Notes under the pieces: model-generated
Seen by the model: only the letters and a program-made list of their open reading frames with translations
Databases searched by the model: none
What the model was told of the DNA's origin: nothing
Position numbers and translations under genes: made by a program
Part shown: positions 7,323-15,112 of the stretch, piece after piece
How the letters are laid out: every line of letters starts with the position of its first letter
Position numbering within the stretch: position 1 is the stretch's first letter
Assembly: GCA_031397815.1 (NCBI GenBank)
Contig: JANNMJ010000037.1
Location: forward strand, 1-15,112
Source: JANNMJ01 sp031397815
GTDB lineage: Bacteria > Bacteroidota > Bacteroidia > Cytophagales > Hymenobacteraceae
Length of the DNA: 15,112 nt
Direction: 5' to 3'

Positions 7323-7973
7323 ATGGAAACTCCACTCCCTATTTCTTCTACCGAAGCGCCCGAGGCCAAAGACCGCATCTTGGCCGGGGCGCAGCAGCTG
7401 TTTATGCGGCGGGGCATCAAGAGCGTGTCGATGGACGATATCGTCGCGGCGCTTGGTATCTCGAAGAAGACGCTTTATAAGTGGTTCGAGACGAAGGATC
7501 AGCTCATTCAGGCCGTGGTGAGTGGCCATTTGGTTCATTCCGAAGGCGACTGTCGGCGGATGGCGCAGGAGGCGGAGAACGCCGTCCACGAAATCGTGCT
7601 GATGATGAAGTGGACGAAGCAGGAACATTCCGACGTCCACCCCGGCATCTTCATGGAAATGAAGAAGTACCACGCCGCCGCTTACGAGCAGTGGCACCGG
7701 CACAAGTTCGAGTACATCCTCACGCAAATCGAGCAGAACCTGCGGCGCGGCATCGCAGAGGGCCTTTATCGGGCTGAAATCGACGTGCCGGTGCTCGCGC
7801 GGCTGCACCTCGGCGCCATCGATGTGGTGATGGATACCGACCTGTTTCCGCCGCGCCAGTTCCAGACCGCCCGCGTGATGCACGTCACCGACGAAGGCTT
7901 CCTGCGCTCCGTGGTAACGCCCGCCGGCTTGGATATGATGAATCGTTATCTCGGCCTTGCTTCCGCACAATAA
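7323..7973 (+). CDS. TetR/AcrR-family transcriptional regulator
   Basis: A 216-residue repressor-type protein. Residues about 16-61 are a canonical TetR DNA-binding domain: 'KDRILAGAQQLFMRRGIKSVSM' is helix 1 and its turn, and the helix-turn-helix DDIVAALGISKKTLYKWF (38-55) is followed by 'KDQLI'. The remaining 150 residues are the variable helical ligand and dimer domain, too divergent to name an inducer. It is the first gene of an efflux cluster and has a perfect palindrome over its own promoter, so it probably represses itself and the downstream pump genes until a toxic ligand binds. It could be a repressor or, less usually, an activator. The start at 7323 is fixed by the promoter position, which leaves almost no upstream room. 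The outer membrane factor gene follows after 85 bases. Confidence 0.92.
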   Translation: METPLPISSTEAPEAKDRILAGAQQLFMRRGIKSVSMDDIVAALGISKKTLYKWFETKDQLIQAVVSGHLVHSEGDCRRMAQEAENAVHEIVLMMKWTKQEHSDVHPGIFMEMKKYHAAAYEQWHRHKFEYILTQIEQNLRRGIAEGLYRAEIDVPVLARLHLGAIDVVMDTDLFPPRQFQTARVMHVTDEGFLRSVVTPAGLDMMNRYLGLASAQ

Positions 7974-8058
7974 TCCTACGCTTCACCCGACTGACCCGTC
8001 GGCCATCGTGCCGCCGCCCTGCTCCGACAAACCGCAAATCCGCAACGCTCTAACAACG

Positions 8059-9609
8059 ATGTCCACCCCCTCCCCCTCACCCCTCCGTCGTGCAGCAGCC
8101 GGTGCTTGGCTGCTGATTGCTGCGGCAATCGGCGCGCCGCACCTGACGGCCGTTGCGCAGACGCCGTCGCCCGGCCAACCGGTGGCTACCGGTCAGCCGC
8201 TCCAGCTCTCGCTCGCGCAGGCCGTCGATTACGCCCGCAAGAACAAGAGCACCCTGCAAGCCCAGCGCCTGAACGAAGAGATTGCCAAAGCCCGCGTCGG
8301 CGAGATTCGCGCCATCGGCCTGCCGCAAGTCAACGCGTCCGCCGCCGTCACCGATAACATCAAGCTCCAGAAATCGCTCGTCGATTTCGGCGCGTTCGGC
8401 GGGGCGCCGCTGAAAGGCACCACCCTCACCGCCGACCAGATTACGGCCGCGCAGGGCGGGCAGACGGTCACGCTCTCGCCGGCGTACGGCGAAGTAGTGG
8501 CGACCGGCCCCACGGCCCTCGCGTTCGGGCTGCAATGGCAGGGGAACACGGGCATCCAAGCGTCGCAGCTCCTCTTCGACGGGTCGTACCTCATCTGCCT
8601 GAAAGCGGCGAAAGTGTACGAGCAGCTTGCCGTGAAGCAAACTGCGCAGACGGAAATCGACGTCGTGGAGAACGTGCAGAAGGCGTATTACGGCGTGCTC
8701 GTGAACCGCGACCGGTTCGAGCTGCTGGCGCGCAACGTCGCCCGCCTCGACACGATTTACCGCCAAACCGCCGCCACTTACAAAGAGGGTTTCGTGGAGA
8801 AGCTCGACGTGGACCGGTTGCAGGTGCAGCTCACGAACCTGAAAGTGGAGCAGCAGAAAACCGAGCGGCTCGTTGACCTGACCGTCGCGCTCCTCAAGTT
8901 CCAAATGGGCCTCGACCAGCGTCAGCCGATTGTACTGACCGACAAGCTCGACGCCGCACTCGTCGAATCGACGCAGCTTCCGGCGCAGGGCGGCGGCTTC
9001 AACTACGCCGACCGCGTGGAGTACTCGGTCCTCGAAACCCAGCGCGACCTCGCCAACCTCGATATCCGCAACAAGCGCGCGGGCTACTTCCCGCGCCTGC
9101 TCCTGACGGGCGGTTACGGCTTCGTCGGGTCAGACCCGACCGCCAAAGGCCTCTTCCAGTTTCGCGGCCCCGATTCGCGCTCCACGCAGGGCTTTGTGAA
9201 CCAGAACTGGTTCGGCTTCGCGAACGTGGGGATGCAGCTGCAAATCCCGATTTTCGACGGCTTCGCGAAGCGCTACTCTATCCAGCAGGCCAAGCTGACG
9301 GCGCGCACCGTGAACTACGGCTTCACCACCCTCCAGCAGAGCATCGACCTGCAACAGGCGCAGAGCCGCACCTCGCTCGAAAACGCCCTCGACGTGGTGC
9401 GGAATCAGAAAACCAACCTTGCCCTCGCGACCGATGTGGCGCGCGTCTCGAAGATCAAGTTCCAGGAAGGCGTCGGCTCGAATCTGGAAGTGATTACTGC
9501 TGAAACCGACCTGCGCTCGGCCCAAACGAACTACTACTCGTCGCTCTACGACGCGCTGATTGCCAAAGTCGATTTCGAGAAAGCGCAAGGCTCCCTGTTG
9601 AAAAATTAA
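8059..9609 (+). CDS. TolC-like outer membrane efflux protein
   Basis: A 516-residue outer membrane factor. Residues about 1-32 are a signal peptide (RR, a hydrophobic stretch, AVAQ cleavage). The two outer-membrane-efflux repeats follow: the first starts at LQLSLAQAVDYARKNK with long amphipathic helices rich in Gln, Ala and Glu, among them 'VENVQKAYYGVLVNRDRFELL' and 'YKEGFVEKLDVDRLQVQLTNL'. The second repeat includes 'YSVLETQRDLANLDIRNKRAGYFPRL' and 'FQEGVGSNLEVITAETDLRSAQTNYYSSLYDAL', which is diagnostic of the TolC C-terminal repeat. It should form a trimeric channel with a periplasmic tunnel docking to the adaptor encoded next. An ATG at 7957 in the same frame would overlap the regulator gene and add 34 residues before the signal peptide, so ATG 8059 is preferred. 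No promoter is seen between it and the regulator, which supports an operon. Confidence 0.92.
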   Translation: MSTPSPSPLRRAAAGAWLLIAAAIGAPHLTAVAQTPSPGQPVATGQPLQLSLAQAVDYARKNKSTLQAQRLNEEIAKARVGEIRAIGLPQVNASAAVTDNIKLQKSLVDFGAFGGAPLKGTTLTADQITAAQGGQTVTLSPAYGEVVATGPTALAFGLQWQGNTGIQASQLLFDGSYLICLKAAKVYEQLAVKQTAQTEIDVVENVQKAYYGVLVNRDRFELLARNVARLDTIYRQTAATYKEGFVEKLDVDRLQVQLTNLKVEQQKTERLVDLTVALLKFQMGLDQRQPIVLTDKLDAALVESTQLPAQGGGFNYADRVEYSVLETQRDLANLDIRNKRAGYFPRLLLTGGYGFVGSDPTAKGLFQFRGPDSRSTQGFVNQNWFGFANVGMQLQIPIFDGFAKRYSIQQAKLTARTVNYGFTTLQQSIDLQQAQSRTSLENALDVVRNQKTNLALATDVARVSKIKFQEGVGSNLEVITAETDLRSAQTNYYSSLYDALIAKVDFEKAQGSLLKN

Positions 9610-9714
9610 GCTTTTCTGCCTTAGTTCTCCGGTCCTGAATCAGCGATAAAAAGCCGATCAGCTTCCCCGAAAACTAAAAACCAGAAACAAAAAAACTCCT
9701 CCTCTCCTACCCCC

Positions 9715-10809
9715 ATGACCCGTATCAATTCCGCCGCCGCCATTGCCTTCGCCACGTTTATTCTGGCGTCTTGCGGCGGTTCCGATAAGAAAGCTGAAAC
9801 CAAAGCGGCCGACGGTACCCCCGCCACCACGACGGCCGCGCCCGCTGCCCAGAAGGCGCTGCCCGTGAGCGTGACCAAAGTGACGCCCCAAACGTTCTCT
9901 TCGTACATCGAAGTGCAGGGCCACGTCGATTTCGACCAGAATGCTACCGTGTCTTCCACGGCTGCCGGTACCCTCACCAGCATCCGCATCCAGCGCGGCG
10001 ACCGCGTGAGTAAAGGCCAAGTCCTCGCCACCATCGACGCGGCCATCCTCGATGCCGCCATCGCCGAGCTGCGCACGCGGCTGGAGCTGACCCAGACGAT
10101 TTACGATAAGCAGAAGCGCTTGTGGGATCAGAAAATCGGCACCGAGATTCAGTACCTGACGGCCAAGAACAACCTGGATGCCCTCCGGAACAGCCTCGCC
10201 ACGCAGCAGCGTCAGCGGGCGCTCTACACGATCACCGCGCCATTCGCGGGGACCGTGGATGAAGTGATTCCTAAGCTCGGAGAGGCCGCCGCGCCCGGCT
10301 CGCCGATTGCGCGGCTGGTGAGCGGCACCGGCGCCAAAGTGCTCGCTGACGTGTCAGAAGCCTACGCCTCGAAGCTCAGCGCGGGCGATAAAGCGCTGGT
10401 GAAGATCGACGGACTGGCTGGCGGCGAGGAAGTGCCCGCCACGGTGCGCACGGTAGGCCGCATCATCAACACCGGCTCGCGCACGTTCACGGTGGAGCTG
10501 CGCCTGAACGATCAGCAGCTGGCGCGCGACCTGCGGCCGAACATGGTGGCCGTGGTGCGGGTGCAGGACTACACGAAAAAGGCGGCAGTGGCGGTGCCAG
10601 TCGACATCATCCAACACGACGAAAAAGACGCGTTCGTGTTCATTAACGAGGGCGGCAAGGCGACGAAGCGCGTCATCAAAACCGGCGCTTCCTACGGCGG
10701 CCAGACCGAAATCCTGAGCGGCCTCAACGTCGGCGACGAAGTCATCACCGGCGGTTACCAGAACCTGAGCGAAGGCCAGGCCGTGGCTCCGCAGGGCGCC
10801 GCCAGCTAA
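9715..10809 (+). CDS. RND efflux periplasmic adaptor (membrane-fusion protein), lipoprotein
   Basis: A 364-residue HlyD/AcrA-type adaptor. The N-terminus is a lipoprotein signal with lipobox LASC and Cys20 as the lipidated residue, then a Ser/Lys/Ala/Thr-rich linker. Next comes a beta-barrel strand and a first lipoyl half (VSSTAAGTLTSIRIQRGDRVSKGQVLATID, about 81-110 with Gly-Asp-x-Val-x-x-Gly). An alpha hairpin follows at about 110-165, with the second lipoyl half from YTITAPFAGTVDEV (171 on). Beta-barrel and membrane-proximal domains finish the protein, with RPNMVAVVRV and 'GLNVGDEVITGGYQNLSEGQAV' typical of the C-terminal region. It bridges the permease in the inner membrane and the TolC-like channel. 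Its helical hairpin is short, as in other Bacteroidota adaptors. It lies 105 bases after the channel gene and 79 before the permease gene. Confidence 0.93.
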   Translation: MTRINSAAAIAFATFILASCGGSDKKAETKAADGTPATTTAAPAAQKALPVSVTKVTPQTFSSYIEVQGHVDFDQNATVSSTAAGTLTSIRIQRGDRVSKGQVLATIDAAILDAAIAELRTRLELTQTIYDKQKRLWDQKIGTEIQYLTAKNNLDALRNSLATQQRQRALYTITAPFAGTVDEVIPKLGEAAAPGSPIARLVSGTGAKVLADVSEAYASKLSAGDKALVKIDGLAGGEEVPATVRTVGRIINTGSRTFTVELRLNDQQLARDLRPNMVAVVRVQDYTKKAAVAVPVDIIQHDEKDAFVFINEGGKATKRVIKTGASYGGQTEILSGLNVGDEVITGGYQNLSEGQAVAPQGAAS

Positions 10810-10849
10810 AATCTGCCTTTCTGCAAATCTGCGAATCTGAAAATCCCCG
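10810..10849 (+). repeat. Degenerate 8-bp tandem repeat between adaptor and permease genes
   Basis: The spacer begins with five successive octamers in register: AATCTGCC, TTTCTGCA, AATCTGCG, AATCTGAA, AATCCCCG. Three carry AATCTG exactly (10810, 10826, 10834). The array starts directly after the adaptor stop codon. It may be a decayed microsatellite; no function can be assigned. Confidence 0.5.
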
Positions 10850-10888
10850 CGGTCACATCTAATCTCCACGCATCAATTCCTTACTCCG

Positions 10889-13800
10889 ATGCAGGAAACC
10901 GAAAAAGAATTCAAACCGACCAGCTGGTCGATTGACAATAAGACCAGCATTTACATCCTCACGGTCATTCTCGCGATTGCGGGCGTGTTCACGTACATGA
11001 AGCTCCAGAAGGAGAACTTCCCGGATATCGTGATCCCGCGCATTATCGTGAGCACGATTTACCCTGGGATTGCGCCGCCCGATATGGAAAATATCGTGAC
11101 GCGCGTGATCGAGAAGGAGTTGAAGTCGCTTAACGGCGTCAAAAAGATCTCGTCCTCGTCGAACCAAGACTACTCGGTTATCGACGTCGAGTTCAACGCC
11201 AATGTGAAGGTCGATGTGGCGAAGCAGCTCGTGAAGGACGCCGTGGATAAAGCCCGCGCCGACCTCCCCAACGACCTGCCCGCGCCGCCGAACGTCAAAG
11301 AAGTGTCGTTCTCGGAGATGCCGATTATGTACGTCAACCTCAGCGGCAACCTGCCCCTGGTGGAGCTGAAGAAGTACGCCGACGTCATTCAGGACAAGAT
11401 CGAGAGCCTGCCCGAAATCACCCGCGTCGATATCGTGGGCGCACTGGAGCAGCAGGTCAACGTCGATGTGGACCTCTACAAGCTGCAAGCGGCGGACTTG
11501 AGCTTCAACGACGTGGCCGGCGCCATTCAGGCCGAAAACCTCAACATCTCGGGCGGCTCCGTGACGGTGGGCCAGCAGAAGCGCGCTGTGCGCGTGGCCG
11601 GCCAGTACGCCAAAGCCGCCGACATCGCCAACATCTACGTCACCAACGGCAACGGCGCCCCCGTGCGCTTGGGCAACATCGCCACCGTGACCGACGGCTT
11701 CAAGGACCGCGAATCATACGCGAGCCTCAACGGCAAGCCCGCTATTACGCTCAACGTCATCAAGCGCGCTGGTGAGAACCTCATCAACGCCTCCGATAAG
11801 ATCAACGCGCTGCTCGCCGAAGCGAAAGTATCGACGCTGCCCAAGCAGCTGCAGGTGACGCTCACCGGCGACCAATCGAACGATACGCGCACCACCCTCC
11901 ACGACCTCATCAATACCATCGTCATCGGGTTCATTCTCGTCACGGTGATTCTGATGTTCTTCATGGGGACCACCAACGCCATTTTCGTCGGCCTGTCGGT
12001 ACCGATCTCGATGTTTCTGGCGTTCCTGTTTATGCCGATTCTGGGCTTTTCGCTCAATATGATCGTGCTGTTCTCGTTCCTGCTGGCGCTGGGGATCGTG
12101 GTCGATGACGCCATCGTCGTCATCGAGAACACCCACCGCATCCTGCACGAGCACCCGCAGTACAGTACGCCGCAGGCCGCCAAGTTCGCGGCGGGCGAGG
12201 TGTTCATTCCGGTGCTGGCCGGTACGCTCACCACGGTGGCGCCGTTCATTCCGCTGGCGTTCTGGCCGGGCATCATCGGCAAGTTCATGTTCTACCTGCC
12301 GATTACGCTCATCGTCACGCTGCTGTCGTCGCTGGTGGTGGCGTTCATTATCAACCCGGTGTTCGCGGTGAGCTTTATGCAGCGCGAAGACCACCAGGAA
12401 GCGCCCAGCACGCACCCCACGCGCAAAATGTGGATCGGCATCGCCATCATCACGGTGCTCGGGATTGCGGCGCATTTCCTCGGGTCGGCCTTCTTCGGCA
12501 ACCTGATGCTCACGCTGGCGGTGCTGGTGCTGCTCAACCACTACGTCTTCAGCCGCGGCATTGCGTGGTTCCAGACCCGTGCGCTGCCCGCCTTCCAAGA
12601 TGCCTACGCCCGGTTGGTCGAGTGGGCCACGGGGCCGCGCTGGCGTCAGTGGTCGATCCTCGGCACAATGGTCGTGCTCTTCATCTTGAGCGTGATGGCC
12701 GTGGGCGCCCGCAAGCCGAAGGTCGAGTTCTTCCCCTCCGGCGACCCTAAGTTTATTTACACGTACCTCCGGATGCCCGTCGGCACGGACGTAGCCGTCA
12801 CCGACTCGCTCACGAACCTGCTTCAGGAGCGCGTTTTCAGCGTCGTCGGGCGCAACAACCCCGACGTCGAATCGGTGATCTCGAACGTGGCCATCGGCGC
12901 CGGCGACCCTCAGGAAGGCTCGTACGCTGCGCAGAGCCACATGGGCAAGGTATCGGTGGCGTTCAAGGAAGTAAGCGAGCGCACGGGACCGCCGACGTCG
13001 TCGTACATGAACCGTATCCGCGAAGTGGTGGCCGGCATCCCCGGGGCTGAAATCTCCGTCGATAAGGAGCAGGGCGGCCCGCCGCAGGCCAAGGCCATCG
13101 CTATCGAAGTCTCCGGCGACGATTACGGCACCCTTGCCAAGATCAGCAAGAAGGTCGAGCACTTCGTCGATTCCGTGAACGTACCCGGCGTCGAAGACCT
13201 GCGCACGAACCTCGAAGACGCGAACCCCGAAATCGCGTTCGTCGTGAACCGCGAGCGCGCCAACCGCGAAGGCGTGAGCACCGCCCAGATCGGGATGCTC
13301 GTACGCACGGCCATCTTCGGCACCGAAGCCTCCAAGTTCAAGACCGCCGACGACGATTACCCAGTGCAGGTCCGGTACGCCGGGCCTTACCGCCAGAACA
13401 TCGACGCCGTGATGAACGCCCCGCTCACGTTCCGCAATAACCGCGGTCAGCTGCGGCAGGTCCCGCTTTCGGCCCTCGTCGACATCGACTACGGCCGCAC
13501 CTTCGGCTCCATCAAGCGCCAAGACCTCAAGAAGGTCATCACGATCTCCTCGAACGTGCTCACCTCGCAGGGCTACGCCGACGCGCAGGTAATCGGCGAA
13601 GTGACGAAAGTGCTCGAAAAAATCCCGATGCCGCCCGGCTACTCCGTCCGGATGGGTGGCGCCACCGAAGACCAGAAAGAAACGCAGGACTTCCTCGGCT
13701 TGGCCGGTCTGCTGAGCATCGGGCTCATCTTTTTGATTCTGGTGACGCAGTTCAACTCGGTGAGTAAGCCGGTGATTATCCTCTCCGAGATCCTGTTTTC

Positions 13801-14380
13801 GGTGATTGGGGTGCTGTTCGGCTACGCCGCGACGGGCATGACGATCTCGATTGTGATGACCGGCGTAGGGGTAGTGGCGTTGGCGGGTATCGTAGTAAAA
13901 AACGGTATCCTCTTGATCGAATTCGCCGACATTCTCCGCTCCCAGGGTATGGGCCTGCGCGAAGCCATCATTCTGGCGGGCCGCACGCGCCTCAACCCGG
14001 TTATCCTGACGGCCACGGCCGCCATTCTGGGTCTGATTCCGCTCGCCATCGGGCTGAATGTTGACTTCTATGAGCTGTTCGCGACCGGCGACGCCCACTT
14101 CTTCATCGGCGGTGAGTCGGTGGTGTTCTGGGGGCCGCTTGCTTGGACGATCATTTTCGGCCTCGCTTTTGCCACCATCATCACGCTCGTGGTGGTGCCG
14201 GTGATGTACCTGCTTTCTGAAACCCTCAAGCTCCGCATTAAAGGCGGCAGCTCGAATGGCACCGAGGCAACGCTTGATTCCGACGGGGTGTCTACCCTGC
14301 CCCACCACGCTGCTTCTGCTGATCCTATCCCGTCGTTGTCGGCTCCGCACGCGCATCAGCCCGTGCCGCAAACTGTCTAG
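10889..14380 (+). CDS. RND-family multidrug efflux permease (HAE1/AcrB-like)
   Basis: A 1163-residue inner-membrane proton-driven pump. TM1 is at about 19-38, followed by a large periplasmic porter loop (FPDIVIPRIIVSTIYPGIAPPDMENIVT pattern). TM2-TM6 cover about 340-496. TM4 carries the proton-relay pair D406-D407 in GIVVDDAIVVIENTHR, and TM10 carries K1004 in GIVVKNGILLIEF, equivalent to AcrB D407/D408/K940. A second porter loop lies between TM7 (588-606) and TM8. It is about 110 residues longer than AcrB: between TM6 and TM7 there is an insertion with two extra hydrophobic stretches (514-532 and 539-554). The C-terminal tail of about 50 residues is Ser/His/Pro-rich. With the adaptor and channel it should form a tripartite exporter of drugs, detergents or metabolites. 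Substrate cannot be read from the sequence. The acyl-carrier-like gene starts 20 bases later. Confidence 0.94.
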   Translation: MQETEKEFKPTSWSIDNKTSIYILTVILAIAGVFTYMKLQKENFPDIVIPRIIVSTIYPGIAPPDMENIVTRVIEKELKSLNGVKKISSSSNQDYSVIDVEFNANVKVDVAKQLVKDAVDKARADLPNDLPAPPNVKEVSFSEMPIMYVNLSGNLPLVELKKYADVIQDKIESLPEITRVDIVGALEQQVNVDVDLYKLQAADLSFNDVAGAIQAENLNISGGSVTVGQQKRAVRVAGQYAKAADIANIYVTNGNGAPVRLGNIATVTDGFKDRESYASLNGKPAITLNVIKRAGENLINASDKINALLAEAKVSTLPKQLQVTLTGDQSNDTRTTLHDLINTIVIGFILVTVILMFFMGTTNAIFVGLSVPISMFLAFLFMPILGFSLNMIVLFSFLLALGIVVDDAIVVIENTHRILHEHPQYSTPQAAKFAAGEVFIPVLAGTLTTVAPFIPLAFWPGIIGKFMFYLPITLIVTLLSSLVVAFIINPVFAVSFMQREDHQEAPSTHPTRKMWIGIAIITVLGIAAHFLGSAFFGNLMLTLAVLVLLNHYVFSRGIAWFQTRALPAFQDAYARLVEWATGPRWRQWSILGTMVVLFILSVMAVGARKPKVEFFPSGDPKFIYTYLRMPVGTDVAVTDSLTNLLQERVFSVVGRNNPDVESVISNVAIGAGDPQEGSYAAQSHMGKVSVAFKEVSERTGPPTSSYMNRIREVVAGIPGAEISVDKEQGGPPQAKAIAIEVSGDDYGTLAKISKKVEHFVDSVNVPGVEDLRTNLEDANPEIAFVVNRERANREGVSTAQIGMLVRTAIFGTEASKFKTADDDYPVQVRYAGPYRQNIDAVMNAPLTFRNNRGQLRQVPLSALVDIDYGRTFGSIKRQDLKKVITISSNVLTSQGYADAQVIGEVTKVLEKIPMPPGYSVRMGGATEDQKETQDFLGLAGLLSIGLIFLILVTQFNSVSKPVIILSEILFSVIGVLFGYAATGMTISIVMTGVGVVALAGIVVKNGILLIEFADILRSQGMGLREAIILAGRTRLNPVILTATAAILGLIPLAIGLNVDFYELFATGDAHFFIGGESVVFWGPLAWTIIFGLAFATIITLVVVPVMYLLSETLKLRIKGGSSNGTEATLDSDGVSTLPHHAASADPIPSLSAPHAHQPVPQTV

Positions 14381-14400
14381 CTGTTGTCCTCCCCACTAAA

Positions 14401-14664
14401 ATGAATGCTCAATCCGTGCCCGCTATTGCCCACGAGGTAATGCGCATTATCGCCCGCAATCAGCACGTTGCCCCTGACCGTCTTCGGCCGCGGACGCGGC
14501 TGGAAGAAGAGCTCCACTGCGACCCCATCGACGTGGTCGACATTATTCTGGCGGTCGAGAAACGCTTCCGCGTCATCATCCCCGACGAAGTACCGCTAAC
14601 CACGGTCGGCGACTTCGTCGAGTACGTCGCGAGCCACCAGCCCGCGTTGGCGGCGGCGGCTTAA
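14401..14664 (+). CDS. Acyl-carrier-protein-like protein lacking the phosphopantetheine serine
   Basis: An 87-residue protein with the size and helix pattern of acyl carrier proteins: helix 1 (IAHEVMRIIARNQ), a 'L.P.TRLEEEL' loop, helix 2 (DPIDVVDIILAVEKRF), then 'VIIPDEVPLTTVGDFVEYV' corresponding to the conserved 'IEIPDE....TVGD.V.YI' end. The Asp-Ser-Leu motif that carries 4'-phosphopantetheine is Asp41-Pro42-Ile43, so the modification site is absent and the protein cannot act as an ordinary carrier. A nearby cysteine (C40) is the only thiol in that region. The gene starts 20 bases after the permease stop, in the same direction, and ends before a strong terminator, so it is likely the last gene of the efflux transcript. 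It may have a structural or regulatory role, or bind a partner enzyme. The fold call is firm, the function unknown. Confidence 0.8.
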   Translation: MNAQSVPAIAHEVMRIIARNQHVAPDRLRPRTRLEEELHCDPIDVVDIILAVEKRFRVIIPDEVPLTTVGDFVEYVASHQPALAAAA

Positions 14665-14708
14665 CCGCCCGCGCCACCGGCGTTCTGCTCCCCGGACGCG
14701 CCACGCCC

Positions 14709-14765
14709 AAAACCCATCACGGCCCCGCCGACTCTGGTAGTCAGCGGGGCCGTGATGGGTTTTTT
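14709..14765 (+). terminator. Strong terminator at the end of the efflux operon
   Basis: A perfect 20-bp inverted repeat: 14709-14728 pairs with 14744-14763 (core AACCCATCACGGCCCCGC). The loop contains a further GACT/AGTC pairing (14730-14733 with 14739-14742). A run of six T residues ends at 14765, and an A run flanks the left arm, so the hairpin can end both the rightward operon and the convergent gene from the right. It is the only notable element in 14665-14819. Confidence 0.93.
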
Positions 14766-14819
14766 GCTTTGCTGATTGACTGAACGAGCCGAAGCCGGTC
14801 CCAAAGCCGCGACTGGCGT

Positions 14820-15112
14820 TTAGCGCAGCAGAATCCGGGCGCGTTGCGTAGCCGCTCCCGGCGCGGCGGCTTCGAGCCAGTAGCTACCCGCACTCAAGCC
14901 GCTGGTGGGCAGGTGCGCCTGCCCGTGGGTATCGCAGTGCCCCGTGCGCACCACCCGCCCGAGCGTATCGCGCAGGGTTAGCCCGGCGCCGGGCGCAGTG
15001 CCCTGCACCTGTAAGCCCGTGGCGATCTCGGTCGGCACGGGCCAGACCTGCAAGCGGGGCGCCGGAAGCGCCGCCCCCGCCAGCCCGGTAATGATGACCG
15101 CCACTTCCGCCG
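14820..15112 (-). CDS. C-terminal part of a T9SS-secreted protein, runs off window
   Basis: On the minus strand a frame is open from the window edge to a TAA at 14822-14820. The visible 97 or so residues end in a type IX secretion sorting domain: 'RLQVWPVPTE' (a WPVP variant of the usual 'YPNP' opening), 'LTLRDTLGRVVRTG' (the 'DxxGR.V' block), 'LPTSGLSAGSYWLEA' (the 'L..G.Y.L..' block) and a terminal 'RARILLR' strand. These domains direct proteins through the outer membrane and are then cleaved. The functional domain lies outside the window, so nothing can be said about activity. A GTG at 15104 is in frame but is not credible as the start, because the frame is open beyond it and sorting domains do not occur alone. 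Confidence 0.75.
   Translation of the reverse strand, partial: AEVAVIITGLAGAALPAPRLQVWPVPTEIATGLQVQGTAPGAGLTLRDTLGRVVRTGHCDTHGQAHLPTSGLSAGSYWLEAAAPGAATQRARILLR

Noticed and set aside
7957..8058. Upstream in-frame ATG for the TolC-like gene at 7957
   Set aside because: It overlaps the end of the regulator gene and would place 34 Pro/Asn-rich residues before a normal signal peptide; ATG 8059 starts directly at that signal peptide.
11714..14371. 885-residue minus-strand ORF inside the RND permease gene
   Set aside because: Long antisense frames are common in GC-rich DNA. This one is full of Arg, His, Asp and Gln with no domain, while the plus strand encodes an unmistakable RND permease.

Overview
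The window looks like a Bacteroidota chromosome, most likely a high-GC Cytophagales member such as Hymenobacter or a relative. This is an inference from four things: two proteins carrying type IX secretion (T9SS) C-terminal sorting domains, a textbook Bacteroidota promoter (TTTG, 19 bp, TAnnTTTG) in front of a TetR-type gene, starts that mostly lack a Shine-Dalgarno sequence, and RHS-like surface protein architecture typical of this phylum. Sampled lines of the core are about 65-68% G+C; the left block is near 45%.

Left part (1-4027): an accessory, disturbed region. At the left edge, on the minus strand, is the N-terminus of an IS4/IS701-like transposase that runs off the window, followed by what looks like the terminal repeat of the element (about 136-151). 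Immediately beyond it begins a long AT-richer ORF (190-3453), an RHS/YD-like extracellular protein without signal peptide whose frame stays open back to the IS end. The most likely reading is a large secreted protein gene that lost its 5' part to the IS. It ends at a long hairpin terminator. Next comes a short ORF (3542-4027) whose GC-rich body resembles only the C-terminal part of an SGNH/GDSL hydrolase and whose first 20 or so codons are AT-rich. Base composition switches at about 3605, which looks like the edge of acquired DNA.

Middle (4210-7222): a stand-alone GAF-domain protein, then a secreted M1-family zinc aminopeptidase with signal peptide and T9SS sorting domain, closed by a perfect hairpin terminator (7187-7222).

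Right part (7323-14664): a probable efflux operon in one direction: TetR-type repressor, TolC-like outer membrane factor, lipoprotein membrane-fusion adaptor, RND permease of 1163 residues, and a small acyl-carrier-protein-like gene only 20 bases after the permease. A 9+9 bp perfect palindrome sits over the promoter of the TetR gene, consistent with autoregulation of the whole cluster. The carrier-like protein lacks the serine that would hold phosphopantetheine (Asp-Pro-Ile replaces Asp-Ser-Leu), the most intriguing single feature here. A strong terminator (14709-14765) separates this operon from a convergent gene at the right edge, of which only the T9SS sorting domain is visible.

I see no CRISPR array, tRNA, rRNA or clear defence system. 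The best candidates for something undescribed are the serine-less carrier protein linked to an RND pump and the IS-truncated RHS-like block.
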